NCBI GenBank assembly: GCA_036936605.1
Contig: JAUPFV010000002.1
Location: 129,502,376-129,566,375, forward strand
Reading direction: 5' to 3'
DNA from: Limnanthes douglasii subsp. nivea
Taxonomy: Eukaryota > Streptophyta > Magnoliopsida > Brassicales > Limnanthaceae
DNA length: 64,000 nt
Part shown: positions 1 to 10,369 of the stretch, one piece after another
Numbering within the stretch: position 1 is the first letter of the stretch
Layout of the letters: each line of letters begins with the position of its first letter
Position numbers and translations under genes: made by a program
Notes under the pieces: model-generated
What the model was told of the DNA's origin: nothing
What the model saw: only the letters and a program-made list of their open reading frames with translations
The model's database searches: none

Positions 1-381
1 TACAAGTAACTGCCTCCCAAATGCCTCAGTGAAGAAGCAATCATCCATAACCAACACCGGTCTGCATCCAGACTTAAACCCTTCTTTGAGACCAGCCAAA
101 CAAACATATACTCTTTTAAACACCCTTTCATCACACTGCATAATCATAGTAGACCCCGGGTTTGTCCGTAATATTTCATGGCAATATTGCCGCAATCTTC
201 TATACTGAATCATGTCATCTCCAACTATCAGATTCAAAGCCCTCGATCTTGCTCGGTATGGCTTTGGTCTTGTTATCTTCACCAGGTACTCCTTGCTAAC
301 GTCGACAATCAAAATTTTGATTGACCAATCTGTATCAGTTTTCCATCGGTGGAGATATGTTTCACAGCTACCTACTATTAT
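1..381 (-). pseudogene. Mutator-like (MULE) transposase fragment, cut by window edge
   Basis: The minus-strand frame stays open from 381 to the left edge of the window; a stop lies at 382-384. The translation contains WSIKILIVDVSKEY, then YRARSRALNLI, then QYRRLRQYCHEILRTNPGST, then FKRVYVCLAGLKEGFKSGCRP. This order matches the region of plant MuDR/MULE transposases that precedes and enters the catalytic domain (the NPGST motif, then the CRP-type block with the first catalytic Asp expected in the following VMDDCFF). The protein would continue beyond position 1. No start codon is in reach on the right, so the N-terminal part is missing or lies in another exon. The element's terminal repeats were not found. 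Assignment to the family is fairly secure; activity cannot be judged. Confidence 0.8.
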
Positions 382-489
382 TTATGGCAAACCATGGTTT
401 CGAGTTGGTTAGTTTTTTAGAATTTACTATTGGCTTAGATTTTAATCACATTTGATGTTTCTTAATACAACTTAAATAATTTTTATGCA

Positions 490-1132
490 TTATTTGAATC
501 TTCGTCGCTAGAAGATATACCATTATCTATCATGAATGGTAACACTTTTGGTTTATGCATCCCATATCTACAACGTTGGTGAGTGTAAAACTAAAATTAG
601 ACTAATTAATCCATTTTTAGTAAATATTAACGTCTAACATTTCTTTGATTATTTTTTTTATAGAATTATAAGGTTTTTGAATACTTTTTAAACGTTAATT
701 ATGATTAATCATCGGATAAAATGTAGAAAAATGTTATTGTGAATAAAGTGAATCCCGAAGGAATCACAATGAAATTAAAAATTGTGAAAAGATCTCGATT
801 AATTTTTTAAAGTTTGAAAAAAATAAATTTATAAGTTAAAATGAAACAGTTAGTTTTGCTATTACATTAATTTTCTACTTTTTTCGTGTTAAACACATTT
901 CAGAACATAAACTAGCTCATGCTCAAATCCAAACATAAAATACCTCGTGAAAATTAACTGTAAAATATAAATTGAAGCATAGATAGATAATCTTAAAGCA
1001 ACTCCAATAGACTCTCTAAATGAGAATAAAAGTTATATATACCTATTATTTTATAAAAACTTGTATCAATGATAGTCTAAACGATCTTTTAGTCATATTT
1101 TATTTTTGTATATTTAGATAAGACCGTTAATA

Positions 1133-1176
<44 letters not shown>

Positions 1177-1270
1177 ATCTCTTAGTCATATTTTACGTTT
1201 AATAGGTATATTTAGATAAGACGGTTAATATTCTAAACATATTTTTTTCCTTAATTCACCATTACTTGAA
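490..1270. repeat. Dispersed repeat R1, copy A (empty site for the MULE at 9766)
   Basis: This AT-rich stretch is closely matched by 9388-12210, starting at CATTATTTGAATCTTCGTCG in both. In the second copy the match is split by a 2.1-kb MULE; here the target TTACATTAA occurs once, at 862-870, so this copy is the unoccupied site. Copy A carries an extra internal duplication near 1176-1250, with a TA-dinucleotide run between the two parts. No coding potential is visible. The stretch near 1000-1020 resembles ends of small plant DNA transposons, but no TIR pair was found. Confidence 0.75.
1135..1175. repeat. (TA)n microsatellite
   Basis: About 20 uninterrupted TA units. It sits between two partly duplicated parts of repeat R1 copy A and is absent from copy B. 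Confidence 0.95.
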
Positions 1271-1359
1271 AATACTCTAGGAATACAATATTGTTTGGGG
1301 AATTCATTTAATCAAATTTTCTAATTAAATATTATGAATACAATATTGAATGGAAAATT

Positions 1360-2203
1360 GTATGGCTAACCCAAAAACTGAAGCGAAGCGAACGAAGCAC
1401 GAGCTCTTCTGTTATTAACGATTCCTGAGAATTGAATGGAAAAGAAACTTAGACGGAGAGTACGAGGCGTCCTATTTAAAAGGAGGGAGCGGGATTGAGT
1501 AGGCACCAACTTAATTTCCCGCCTGATTTTTTTTTTCAATTTCTTAAATCATTTTTTATTAAATTAAAAACAAATACTTGACTATTCAAACCATTTAGAT
1601 AGAATTTTAACTTACACTATTTTTAATAACCATATAATTATTTTTTCATTTTATTTCATTATTATAAATATTATGTTTGATGATTATAGATTTTGAAAGA
1701 AATATTAAAATATATATATATATATATATATAACATATTTTTGAGATGTTTTAGCTGAGAGTCAGTTTTTAGTCCATGATAATATAAGAAAATTGAAAAA
1801 GAAAATCCAATTTAATTTTTAAAACCGCAAAAAATAATGTTTTCAAAATTCCCAAATTTGTTCATGCAAGGTAAGCTAATAAATTTATATCTTGAATAGC
1901 ATAATTATATTATGAATAACAGTATTATATTAGAGGATAATAGTATTAGCACTGTTAAATTATCATGATATATATGATTAAATATGTAAATTTGGATGAA
2001 TAATAAGATTGTTTGTGTAAATCTAACCAACAATATTATTCCATTTAAACAAATAATGAATAAGTTGGGTTGTCCTCTAAAATATAAAAAAGTAACCATA
2101 TTATTCCATTAAAAATCATATATAAATGGATTGTTATTATTATAAATATGTAAGACAAATTATTTTAATTTTGAAAAAAAAATACTAATATTTTAGATAA
2201 ATA
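1360..2203. repeat. Duplicated segment D, copy 1
   Basis: About 840 bp that recur in the same orientation at 2524-3361 with few differences. Both copies share a GC-richer head (GAAGCACGAGCTCTTCTG, a TATTTAAA box and TTTCCCGC) followed by an AT-rich body. A minus-strand 64-codon frame at 1905-2099 is paralleled at 3060-3254 (shared FRGQP and FIICLNGIILLVRF), but it lies in AT-rich DNA, resembles no known protein, and is probably not a gene. Confidence 0.8.
1473..1523 (-). promoter_or_regulatory. TATA-like box with upstream E2F-like site, segment D copy 1
   Basis: Read on the minus strand, GGCGGGAAA (complement of 1515-1523) lies about 35 bp upstream of TTTAAATA (complement of 1473-1480). This is the usual order of an E2F site and a TATA box in cell-cycle promoters. 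A pyrimidine-rich leader of about 110 nt follows. The same arrangement is in copy 2. Both motifs are short, so function is an inference. Confidence 0.3.
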
Positions 2204-2523
2204 AATTTTCTAATTAAATATTATTGTTTCTATGCACTTAGTAACTATCGAATGCGTGTAATCTTCTCTACACCTTAAAACAAAGAAACATGAGCTTGAA
2301 TGTGAAGGATCTTAACCTATGTAAAAAACCTTAGCTAAGTCTAGAAAGACAATAGTGAATGCTTTCCCTTTTTAGATGCTCCAGTAAAGCTTTTAAAAGG
2401 AAACTGCAAAGAGTTATTTGTTACAAGTCTTAACAATCGGAAGGAAAGAAAACAAATATTACAAGTCAAAACAATCTTAATGAGATCTAGCTATAACTGT
2501 GAGCATAGAATCCAAAGAGAATC
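2204..2523. other. Spacer between the two D copies; possible splice remnant
   Basis: Single-copy within the window and less AT-rich than its surroundings. On the minus strand a GGTAAGCC donor-like sequence at the edge of D copy 2 is followed by CTCTTTGCAG (around 2409) as an acceptor-like site, so the stretch may contain an old intron-exon boundary of a gene fragment. The reading frame after the acceptor is open for about 30 codons and matches nothing I recognise. Confidence 0.3.
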
Positions 2524-3361
2524 GTATGGCTTACCCAAAAACTGAAGCGAACGAAGCACGAGCTCTTCTGTTATTAACAATTCCTGAGAATTGAATGGAA
2601 AAGAAACTTAGACCGAGAGTACGAGGCGTCCTATTTAAAGAGAGGGAGCGGGATTGAGTATGCACCAACTTAATTTCCCGCACGATCTTCTTTTTTTTTC
2701 AAATTCTTAAATAATTTTTTTATTAAATTAAAAAAAAATTAGTTGACTATTCAAACCATTTAGATAGAATTTTAACTTACACTCTTTTTAATAACTATAC
2801 AATTTTTTTTCATTTTTTTTATTATAAGAAATATTATGTTTGATGATTATATATTCTGAAAGCAATATTAAAATATATATGGTAAAAAATATTTTTGACA
2901 TGTTTTAACTCAGAGTCGGTTTTTAGTCCATGATAATATAAGAAAATTGAAAAAGAAAATCCAATTTAATTTTTAAAACAATAAAAAAACAGAGTTTTCA
3001 AAATTCTCAAATTTGTTCATGCCAGGTATGTTAATAAATTTATATCTTGAATAGCATAATTATATCATGAATAACAATATTATATTATGGGATACTAGTA
3101 TTAGCACTGTTAAATTATCATAATATATATCATTAATCATGTAAATTTGGATGAACAATAAGATTGTTTGTGTAAATCTAACCAACAATATTATTCCATT
3201 TAAACATATAATGAATAACATGGGTTGTCCTCTAAAATATACAAAAGTAACCATATTATTCCATTAAAAATCATATGAATAAATAGATTGTTATTTTTAT
3301 AAATATGTAAGACAAAATATTATAATTTGAAAACAAAAATACTAATATTTTAGATAAATAG
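2524..3361. repeat. Duplicated segment D, copy 2
   Basis: Direct duplicate of 1360-2203, about 320 bp away from it. It keeps the TATTTAAA box (2632-2639), and the E2F-like site reads TTTCCCGCA (2674-2682). It lacks the TA-rich run seen near 1710-1730 of copy 1. Confidence 0.8.
2632..2682 (-). promoter_or_regulatory. TATA-like box with upstream E2F-like site, segment D copy 2
   Basis: Same order and spacing as in copy 1: the minus-strand GCGGGAAA core at 2674-2681 and the TATA-like box at 2632-2639. Survival of both in the two copies is suggestive but may simply reflect recent duplication. Confidence 0.3.
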
Positions 3362-3477
3362 ATCTTTCTCTATAATCTAAAAAATCGAATAATAAAATAT
3401 ATCTTATTCATAGTTAATTATATTACTTATGATAGTTTAACAATGTTAATATTGTTATTCATAATATAATTCTTTTA

Positions 3478-3738
3478 TTGGAGTTGGTTAAGTATTTTAA
3501 TAAAATCCAACAAAAATATGAAAATGCAGAAAATTTACTAAAACAGCAAAACGAGGGTTTAAACGACTAAATTTAAGGTCTAGACTTCATCATGATTGAT
3601 GTTTTCGAAAATCGTTGGGCTTCTCGACGCGTTCGATTTGAGTGGTCGCATCGCCTAATTCTAATATCTGGGGCCCCAAATAAAGCCTGTTTCCGTTTGT
3701 CCAAAAGGGCCATATATTCATGGGCTTGTGCAACTACA
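3478..3738 (-). repeat. 3' LTR (shortened) of the chromovirus
   Basis: Matches the first half of the right-hand LTR (8506-8767) with scattered differences. On the minus strand it begins TGTAGTTGCACAAG inside the polyprotein frame and breaks off at 3478; the other half of the LTR (counterpart of 8257-8505) is missing, so the 3' end of the element is deleted. Confidence 0.7.
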
Positions 3739-5052
3739 TCATCCTCCCCTTCTTCGGAAGAATTCGCCCACAAATTTTCAGCTTCATCATCCTCAGCAAC
3801 AGCAGTAAATGGAACCATGTGCTTCACGTAGAAAACGTTATGGGTCTTCATGTGGCTGGGTAGTTTCAACCTGTATGCATTGGGATTAATCTTTTCAATA
3901 ATTTTAAACGGACCCACCTTCCTTGCAGCCAACTTGTTGTACTCGTATGCAGGATAGCGATCCATGGTTAAAACAGCCCATACAAAGTCTCCCACTGCAA
4001 ACTCCACCAGGCGGCGCTTCCTACCTGCGGCGCTTCCTACCTGCGGCAATCTTGTACTTCTGTGTTGTTTCCTCCAGGTTTTTGCGGGTGTTCTCATGGA
4101 TCTCCCATATATCAGCAATGGCGTTCTCAACCTTAGCTGGAACCTTATCAAGTGTTGGAAAAGCTAAGTCCATAGGACCCCGTGGGTTATAACCATAGAC
4201 TACCATGAAGGGACTATACCTAGTACTACGCTTGTGGTTCCTGTTGTAGGCGAACTCAACATGATAAAGACGGGAATCTCATGCTTTCAAGTTCTCAGAG
4301 ACCTCTGTGCGTAACAAGTTGCCTAACGTTCGACTAGTTACCTCGGTTTGGCCGTCTGTCTGCGGGTGATATGCGCTGCTAAAACTCAGCTTCGTGTTTG
4401 TGAGACGCAACAAACTCCTCCAAAAATGCACCACAAACCGTGCATCGTGATCAGAAACGATATTCAAGGGTAGACCATGTAAGCGGTAGACCTCACTAAA
4501 GTATAAATTAGCAACATTCATAGCATCTGTGGTTTTCTTACAGGCAATGAAGTGGGCCATCTTAGAAAACCTGTCAACCACTACAAAAATAGAATCGTTA
4601 CCTCTCTGTGTTCTTGGCATGCCAGAGATGAAATCCATGCTGACGCTTTGCCACGGTCCTTCCGATATTGGGATTTGTAGGTATAGACGAGCGTTGGAGG
4701 ATATACCTTTTGCCACCTGGCAAACCCGACAACTAGCTACAAAATGGCTAACATCTCGTCTCAAATACGGCCAGAAGAACTGACTGGATACAGAGTGAAG
4801 GGTTTGATCTCTACCCCCATGCCCCTCGTTGTGTCTCTCCTGTACAATCAGTAACCTCAAACTGCCCTCAGGAACACAAAGTAAATTACCTTTGAAGAGG
4901 TAATCGTTCCTCACTGCAAAATCTTTTCTCAAACCTGCGCTGACGTCCTCTAGAATAGGACCAAAATATGGATCGGTAGCCAATAGATCCTTCATCATCT
5001 CGAATCCCACAACTTCTCCTTCCATACGAATCATCATGCTGCGTCGGCTCAA
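3573..5052 (-). pseudogene. Chromovirus integrase, frameshifted
   Basis: In reading order (right to left): a zinc-binding HHCC part (HNEGHGG ... CRVCQVAKG), the catalytic core with DFISGMP, VVVDRFSKMAHFIAC, NIVSDHDARF and SAYHPQTDGQTE (the D,D,E triad context), then VEFAYNRNHK and a C-terminal GPY/F-type block (RKVGPFKIIEKINPNAYRL, then HNVFYVKHMVPF). The frame breaks near 4275, and again at 4011-4042 where a 16-bp tandem duplication shifts it. The C-terminal 55 or so codons after 3738 lie inside the LTR. No clear chromodomain hydrophobic cage is visible in the tail. Integrase would insert the cDNA; this copy is dead. Confidence 0.85.
4011..4042. repeat. 16-bp tandem duplication causing a frameshift
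   Basis: GCGGCGCTTCCTACCT occurs twice head to tail (4011-4026 and 4027-4042). Because 16 is not a multiple of three, it splits the integrase C-terminal reading frame into two overlapping frames. Confidence 0.9.
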
Positions 5053-5106
5053 TGCGTCCGCTACGCGGTTAACTGTCCCCGAAGTATGCTTAATGGAAAT
5101 GGTAAA

Positions 5107-5697
5107 TTATTGAGTAAATGTTGCCCAACGTGCATGGCGGGAAGAGAGTTTCTCCTGACTCTGTAAATGCTTTAAGGCATCATGATCGGTGTACAAGACA
5201 AAGTCATTATAGGCCAAGTAGGAACTCCAGTGCTTCAAAGCTCGTACAAGTGCATAAAACTCTTTGTCATAGGTGATGTAATAAAGTTTAGCTCCACTTA
5301 ACTTTTCGCTGAAGTATGCTACAAGGCAGCCTCGTTGGTTGAGTACAGCGCCAATGCCCAATCCAGATGCATCACAATGCAGTTCAAATCCTGTAGAAAA
5401 GTCAGGTAAAACCAGAATCGGTGTAGTGGTCAGTCTTACCTTGATTTCCTCAAATGCCTTAACTATTTCAGTGGTCCAGCACAATGTCTTACCCTTCATA
5501 CACTGTATAATATGACCCATAACATTGCTAAAGTTATGTATGAACCTCCTGTAAAAGGAGACCAATCCGTGAAAAGAGCGGACTTCAGTGATGGAAGTAG
5601 GAATAAGCCAGTCTCGCACGGCTGGTACTTTCGATTGATCCACTGAAAGCCCATCTTTTGACACGACATACCCCATGAAGACGACCGAATCTGTCAT
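5107..5697 (-). pseudogene. Chromovirus RNase H and RT connection region
   Basis: Continues the reverse transcriptase after a frame break near 5700. It opens with the RT thumb sequence ([18 protein letters not shown], then [19 protein letters not shown]) and continues into RNase H ([16 protein letters not shown] with the first catalytic Asp, [31 protein letters not shown] with the Glu, [11 protein letters not shown] with the second Asp). The catalytic residues look intact. The frame ends at 5107 in RHARWATF, at the normal boundary with the linker to integrase. Confidence 0.85.
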
Positions 5698-5699
5698 AA

Positions 5700-6669
5700 A
5701 ACAACACTTATCGAGTCCTCCATAAAAATCATCTCACCTCAAAACAACCAACACCTCGCGTAAGTGCTGGAGATGCAGCTCTTCCGTGGTACTATAGATA
5801 AAAATGTCATCAAAGTACACAACAAGAAATTTTCCAATGAACGGGCGAAATACCTGGTTCATAACCCGCATGAACGTGCTAGGAGCGTTAGAAAGACTGA
5901 ATGGCATTACCATCTATTCAAACATACCTTTTCGAGTCTTGAAGGCTGTTTTCCACTCATCCTCCATACGAATACGAATCTGGTGGTATCCGCTCTTTAA
6001 ATCCAGCTTCGTAAATACAGTAGCACCATGCAATTGATCCAGTAAATCATCAAGGCGAGGAATAGGAAACCGATACCTGACTGTAATTTTGTTTATAGCA
6101 TGGCTATCCCCACACATTCTCATTGAGCCATCCTTCTTTGGTGTTAACAGTGCAGGAACCGCACAAGGACTAAGACTCTCCCGAATGTGGCCTTTTATCA
6201 ACAGTTCTTCCACCTGTCTGCGGAGCTCTTCATGCTCTTTTTGGCTCATCTGATAATGTGGTCGGTTTAGTAGGCTAGTACCCGGTACAAGGTCAATCTG
6301 GTGCTGGATATCTCTCAATGGAGGAAGACCTGTAGGTAATGTATCGGGAAAGACAAAAGAAAATTCTGCTAATAGCGGCCGAACACGCTCAGGTATACCA
6401 ACAAATGGATCAGTACTAAATTTCTTAACCACTAAAAGATAAACAATCCATGTTTCATGAGCATGTTCTATAAACGTCTTTCGAGCTAGAAAGTTCTTAC
6501 CCGACTCATTTGATACTGCAAGGGCAGGTTTTGGGGAAACCTCTCTAGTTGGTGTTAATATGAACCTCACATTATTCCATATAAAACTGTAGTGGTTCCT
6601 CCAACCATCATATGTGACACTTCTATCATATTTCCAGGGTCGGGCTAGCAACAAGTGACACGCATCCAT
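5700..6669 (-). pseudogene. Chromovirus reverse transcriptase
   Basis: Open from 6669 to 5914 with fingers and palm motifs: [20 protein letters not shown], the [16 protein letters not shown] block (the usual Asp after MC is Gly here), and [14 protein letters not shown] with the first catalytic Asp. A stop after KGMFE (near 5910) is followed in the same frame by [18 protein letters not shown] and the active-site box YFDD (complement of 5806-5817). A second in-frame stop follows VLVVLR. RT copies the element RNA into cDNA in cytoplasmic particles; here it is interrupted at least twice. Confidence 0.88.
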
Positions 6670-6684
6670 CCCAATGACATCGCA

Positions 6685-7110
6685 TCATGCTTTATCCTTA
6701 TAGTTACCAACAGAGAAAGATACCAGACATCTTCTAAAGATATTTACCTCACTACCTTTCTTTAACCAGGCAAGCTTGTATGGGTTTGGGTGGTCTTCTG
6801 TTTTCAGGGCTAGTTTCTGGACAACTTCTTCAGAGATAACATTTTCGCAGCTCCCTGAATCAATAACGAATTTGCATACCTTTCCCCTAATAGTCCAAGT
6901 CGATTGGAAAATATTGTTCTGTAGCCAATCATCCCCATCACTTTTGGCTTTCGGCGTCAGGCAGATACACCTTAAAACCAATGTCTGACCAATATCTCCT
7001 CCTGTAACCTGGTCCTCTGGAACCTCATCAAGAACATCCTTTGGTTCTTCATCAAACCGTGGGTCGCCCTCCAGGGAAAAATCAGCAGAGTCAGCGAACA
7101 TACCCCTCAA
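6685..7110 (-). pseudogene. Chromovirus aspartic protease
   Basis: The translation has FVIDSGSCENVIS, the D-S-G active site of retropepsin-like proteases, preceded by a spacer (LVLRCICLTPKA). It is followed by WLKKGSEVNIFRRCLVSFSVG, as in plant chromoviruses, leading towards the RT part at 6669. Gag stops precede it, so it is not linked to a working polyprotein. Confidence 0.8.
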
Positions 7111-7130
7111 TTGTTATGGTTGTTGTCATA

Positions 7131-8211
7131 ATTTTGGACAGTGTAAAGCAACGTGCCCTAGTTCATGACAATGGTAGCACCAGACCTGTGAGGAAGTAAA
7201 TGTGCGACTAGGGACCTGCAAATTAGCACTTGTGCGCATAGGAGAAGCAATTGGTACTCCTGGGTTAGGGCTTGAAATCGTCTTTTTTAGGAATGTTAAT
7301 GGATTTGTTCTGGCAGTGTCTCCTCCATAAGGCCTTCTTGAAAGGGTTTTCTATAGATGTAATGCGCGCTGATGTGCTTCAGACACATTCACAGGGTCGA
7401 ACATGTTCAGTTGGTGCTGAAACTGTTGTCGCATCCCCCCTATATAGCGAGATACTAGCTGATCTGCTGAATCAGTAATATAGACACGGTTTTGTAGCGT
7501 GAAAAAATTGTTAGTGTACTCGTCAACAGTCTTTGACCCTTGTTTAAGGTTTTGGAACTGCTGATACATTATGCGGGTATAGTTGTAAGGAAAAAACGCA
7601 GCCCTCAAGTGCTTCACAAACTTAGCTCAAGTTGTTATTTTTTTCTTACCGTGCCTTGATCTGGTTTGTTTGAGCTGTTGCCACCAGGATGCAGCTCGGC
7701 CTCGGAACTTAGTTGCAGCCAACTGTACCTGTTTTGCATCTAGAACCTACTTGAAATCAAGGATTTCTTCAACTGAGGCGATGTAATCTAAAAAATCCTC
7801 TGGTGCAAGACCCCTTTGGAACTCTGGGATCTCCAATCTGAATCCAGATTCCCACCGGTTGTTGGCGTTCAGATCAGAATCTCTCGGTGGCGGCTGCTCA
7901 AAGACTTGGTCACGACAGTCTTGTGGTGAGTATTGACCCTTAACTTGTTCTCGCCGAGGAGCAAACGGATTCCACTCGCGGCCGATCTCTCTTTCAAATC
8001 CTGAAGGCTGGTTGCTCGAACCTAAAGCTTGAAATCCGTTGGTTTGGTTGTTCAACAGCCTGTGTAGTGCTTCTTGTACATCTCCTAACTGATTTCCCAA
8101 CGAGTGCATCTGTTCACCAACCTGGGATTGGAATTTACCGAATTCATCACGGTCGACCGATTCGGTGATTGGAACAGTGGACTTCCCCCGAAAATATTGC
8201 TTTGGCGTCAT
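7131..8211 (-). pseudogene. Chromovirus gag with CCHC zinc knuckle, broken
   Basis: The first ATG downstream of the primer-binding-like site is at 8209-8211 (MTPKQYFRG). The capsid-like part includes LEIPEFQRGLAPEDFLDYI and, after a stop near 7747, FRGRAASWWQQLK, YQQFQNLKQGSKTVDEYT and YIGGMRQQFQHQL. A CX2CX4HX4C knuckle (CYHCHELGHVALHC) is encoded by the complement of 7138-7179. Several stops (around 7618, 7350 and just after the knuckle) break the frame. Gag would package element RNA. The order of parts is normal. Confidence 0.8.
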
Positions 8212-8236
8212 ACCGTCGTTACCCACGCCGTAGGAA

Positions 8237-8254
8237 CTCTGAATCAGATACCAA
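8237..8254 (-). promoter_or_regulatory. Primer-binding-like site next to the 5' LTR
   Basis: The minus strand reads TTGGTATCTGATTCAGAG just inside the LTR end. It resembles the initiator tRNA-Met site TGGTATCAGAG with six extra bases in the middle. Its position between LTR and gag supports the LTR boundary, but the interruption makes it imperfect. Confidence 0.45.
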
Positions 8255-8256
8255 TA

Positions 8257-8767
8257 TGGTAGCGCCAAGATACGAGATGGAACACATGGCTGAAAAGTCA
8301 GAGAAAGAAGACGAACAATAGAAAATGGATAGCTCTAACCTAGGTCAGAGTAAGAGAGACTTTAAAGAAAATCGAATTCTATTAAAAAAACTCTGAGGCA
8401 AAACTAGGGTTTGAGAGCCTTTTATAGAAGTGCTCGAAAACCTAGCCCAAAATTACATCTTTTTTCCTTATGCAATAAAATAAAGCCTAGCCCAATTTCA
8501 AAGCGATTGGAGCTGGTTAAGTATTTTAATAAAATTCAACAAAAATAGAAAAATGCAGAAAATTTACTAAAACAGCAAACCGAGGGTTTAAACGACTAAA
8601 TTTAGGGCCTGGACTTCATCACATTGTGATGCTTTCGAAAATCGTTGGGCTTATCGACGCGTTCGATTTGAGTGGTCATGTCGCTTAATTCTGATATATG
8701 GGCCCAAAATAAAGCCTGTTTCCGTTTGTCCAAAAGGGTCATATAGTCATGGGCTTGTGCAACTACA
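8257..8767 (-). repeat. 5' LTR of the chromovirus
   Basis: On the minus strand it starts TGTAGTTGC (8767) and ends ...ACCA (8257) next to the primer-binding-like site. The half at 8506-8767 is repeated at 3478-3738. It still encodes the polyprotein tail (VVAQAH, LLDKRKQALF, MKSRP), showing that coding sequence overlaps the LTR. Confidence 0.65.
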
Positions 8768-9387
8768 TTAGTTTGTTTCGATCTATAACGATAATAAATA
8801 AAATAAAATAACAACTGTATCATAAGTCAAACTCATCATACTTTAAGTTTTAGACAAAGATCAAGGTTTGCTCATAAAAAATAAAAAACGTGGATAAAAA
8901 TAACATCACAATAAGCAGACAATCCAAAATTTGGCCATCAAGATGGATATAGGTAAAAATATCTTTAGATGTTCGCTGAGAAAAAAAAATTAAATCATGC
9001 ATTGTTTTATTGGGTTTATATATACATCTCGCGTGTATTGCTTCTAGTAAATTAGCAATAAGCAGCATCCATTACATTCTGGAAATGATAAAGGCATCTC
9101 CATATATCATGCGAGCAATAAATTTAGAATATTTAAGTGTAACATAAGCACTACCTCAAGAACCACGCATATCGCAAGCACTACAAATCTGCGATAAAAA
9201 TATATGTTGCAATAGTCAAGCAAGATAAGAATAACGTAAAAACTCCAAAAACAAAGCAAAATTGGAAAAAGTGAGTTGCTTTTTGAAACCGTTTTCTAGA
9301 ACAAAAAGAGAATAATCCTAGTGAAATCAAATATAACTTTTATAGAAAAATACAACACCTACATATGTGAGCCAATAGCATCCTCTA
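8768..9387. other. AT-rich intergenic stretch, nothing recognised
   Basis: No motif, repeat pair or credible gene. A minus-strand frame at 8850-9068 has no recognisable domain and low-complexity composition. Confidence 0.5.
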
Positions 9388-10231
9388 CATTATTTGAATC
9401 TTCGTCGCTAGAAGATATACCATTATTCATCATGAATGGTAACACTTTCGATTTATGCATCCCATATCTACAGCTTTGGTGAGTGTAAAACTAAAATTAG
9501 ACTAATTAATCCATTTTTAGTAATTATTAACGTCTAGCATTTCTTTGATTTTTTTTAGAATTTTAAGGTTTTTGAATACTTTTTAAACGTTAATTATGAT
9601 TAATCATCGGATAAAATGTAAAATAATGTTATTGTAAAGAAAGTAAATCCTGAAGGAATCACAATGAAATTAAAAATTGTGAAAAGATCTCGATTAATTT
9701 TTAAAAGTTTGAAAAAGTAAAATTATAAATTAAAATGAAAACAGTTAGTTTTGTTATTACATTAAGGCCAAAGCTATTTCCTCCATGTTATTTTTTATTT
9801 CCTCCATCTTTCAAACTTTCAAAAGCACTAGTGACTTGCTTTTACCAAATTACCCTTATTTTTATTTCAAATTTATCACTAGATGCCATTTATCTAATTA
9901 AAAGTCTTATATGAAAAAACACAGCATTAACCTAACTTTAATCCAAATATATGATTCTACCTCTAAAATTAACCCTAAAACAAAGAACTTCAATTTTATT
10001 GAAGATTAATCATGGAAAATGAAGAAACCCAAACAAAGCCGGAGAACAGCACTCAATCGACAAACAATGTAATTTAAACTTGTTTTTACGTTTTACAACT
10101 TCGTAGCTTGAAAATACCTATTTCGAAACTTATTTTTTTTTAGCTAAACCCGTTTTTACAGTTCTGAAAAAAAAACTATTTCCGAGCCGGGAATTAGGAA
10201 TCAGGTGTAATTTTTTAAAAAAAATGTGCAT

Positions 10232-10349
10232 CTGATTCCGAGAGGGCCACTCGGAATCAGTTGCAAACCCTCTGTCTCGTTATATTATGTGATAATTTGT
10301 TCACTGGGACATTGCACTTGATTCCGAGTGACCCTCTCGGAATCAAGTG
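10232..10349. repeat. Two hairpins with 7-nt loops (left of the organelle block)
   Basis: Hairpin 1: stem CTGATTCCGAG (10232-10242) pairs perfectly with 10250-10260 around loop AGGGCCA. Hairpin 2: stem CACTTGATTCCGAG (10315-10328) pairs perfectly with 10336-10349 around loop TGACCCT. They share the stem core GATTCCGAG. Confidence 0.9.
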
Positions 10350-10369
10350 TAAAATACCAGTGTAAGAAA

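Larger units (their letters stand above)
3478..8767 (-). mobile_element. Ty3/gypsy chromovirus, CRM-like, decayed
   Basis: A retrotransposon reading right to left: 5' LTR (8257-8767), primer-binding-like site, gag, protease, reverse transcriptase, RNase H, integrase, then a shortened 3' LTR (3478-3738). The pol wording ([50 protein letters not shown]) is typical of the plant chromovirus group containing CRM and Reina. The polyprotein runs on into the LTR, which I associate with CRM centromeric elements. It carries stops and frameshifts in gag, RT and integrase, so it cannot encode its own proteins. Possible 5-bp flank TTAGT (8768-8772) has no partner on the left. Confidence 0.85.

Noticed and set aside
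3592..4192. Plus-strand frames opposite the integrase
   Set aside because: They are shadows of the minus-strand pol frame, which carries the conserved integrase motifs.
8212..8268. Gag start at 8268
   Set aside because: The codon there is TTG and the frame would translate through the primer-binding-like site; the first ATG is at 8209-8211.
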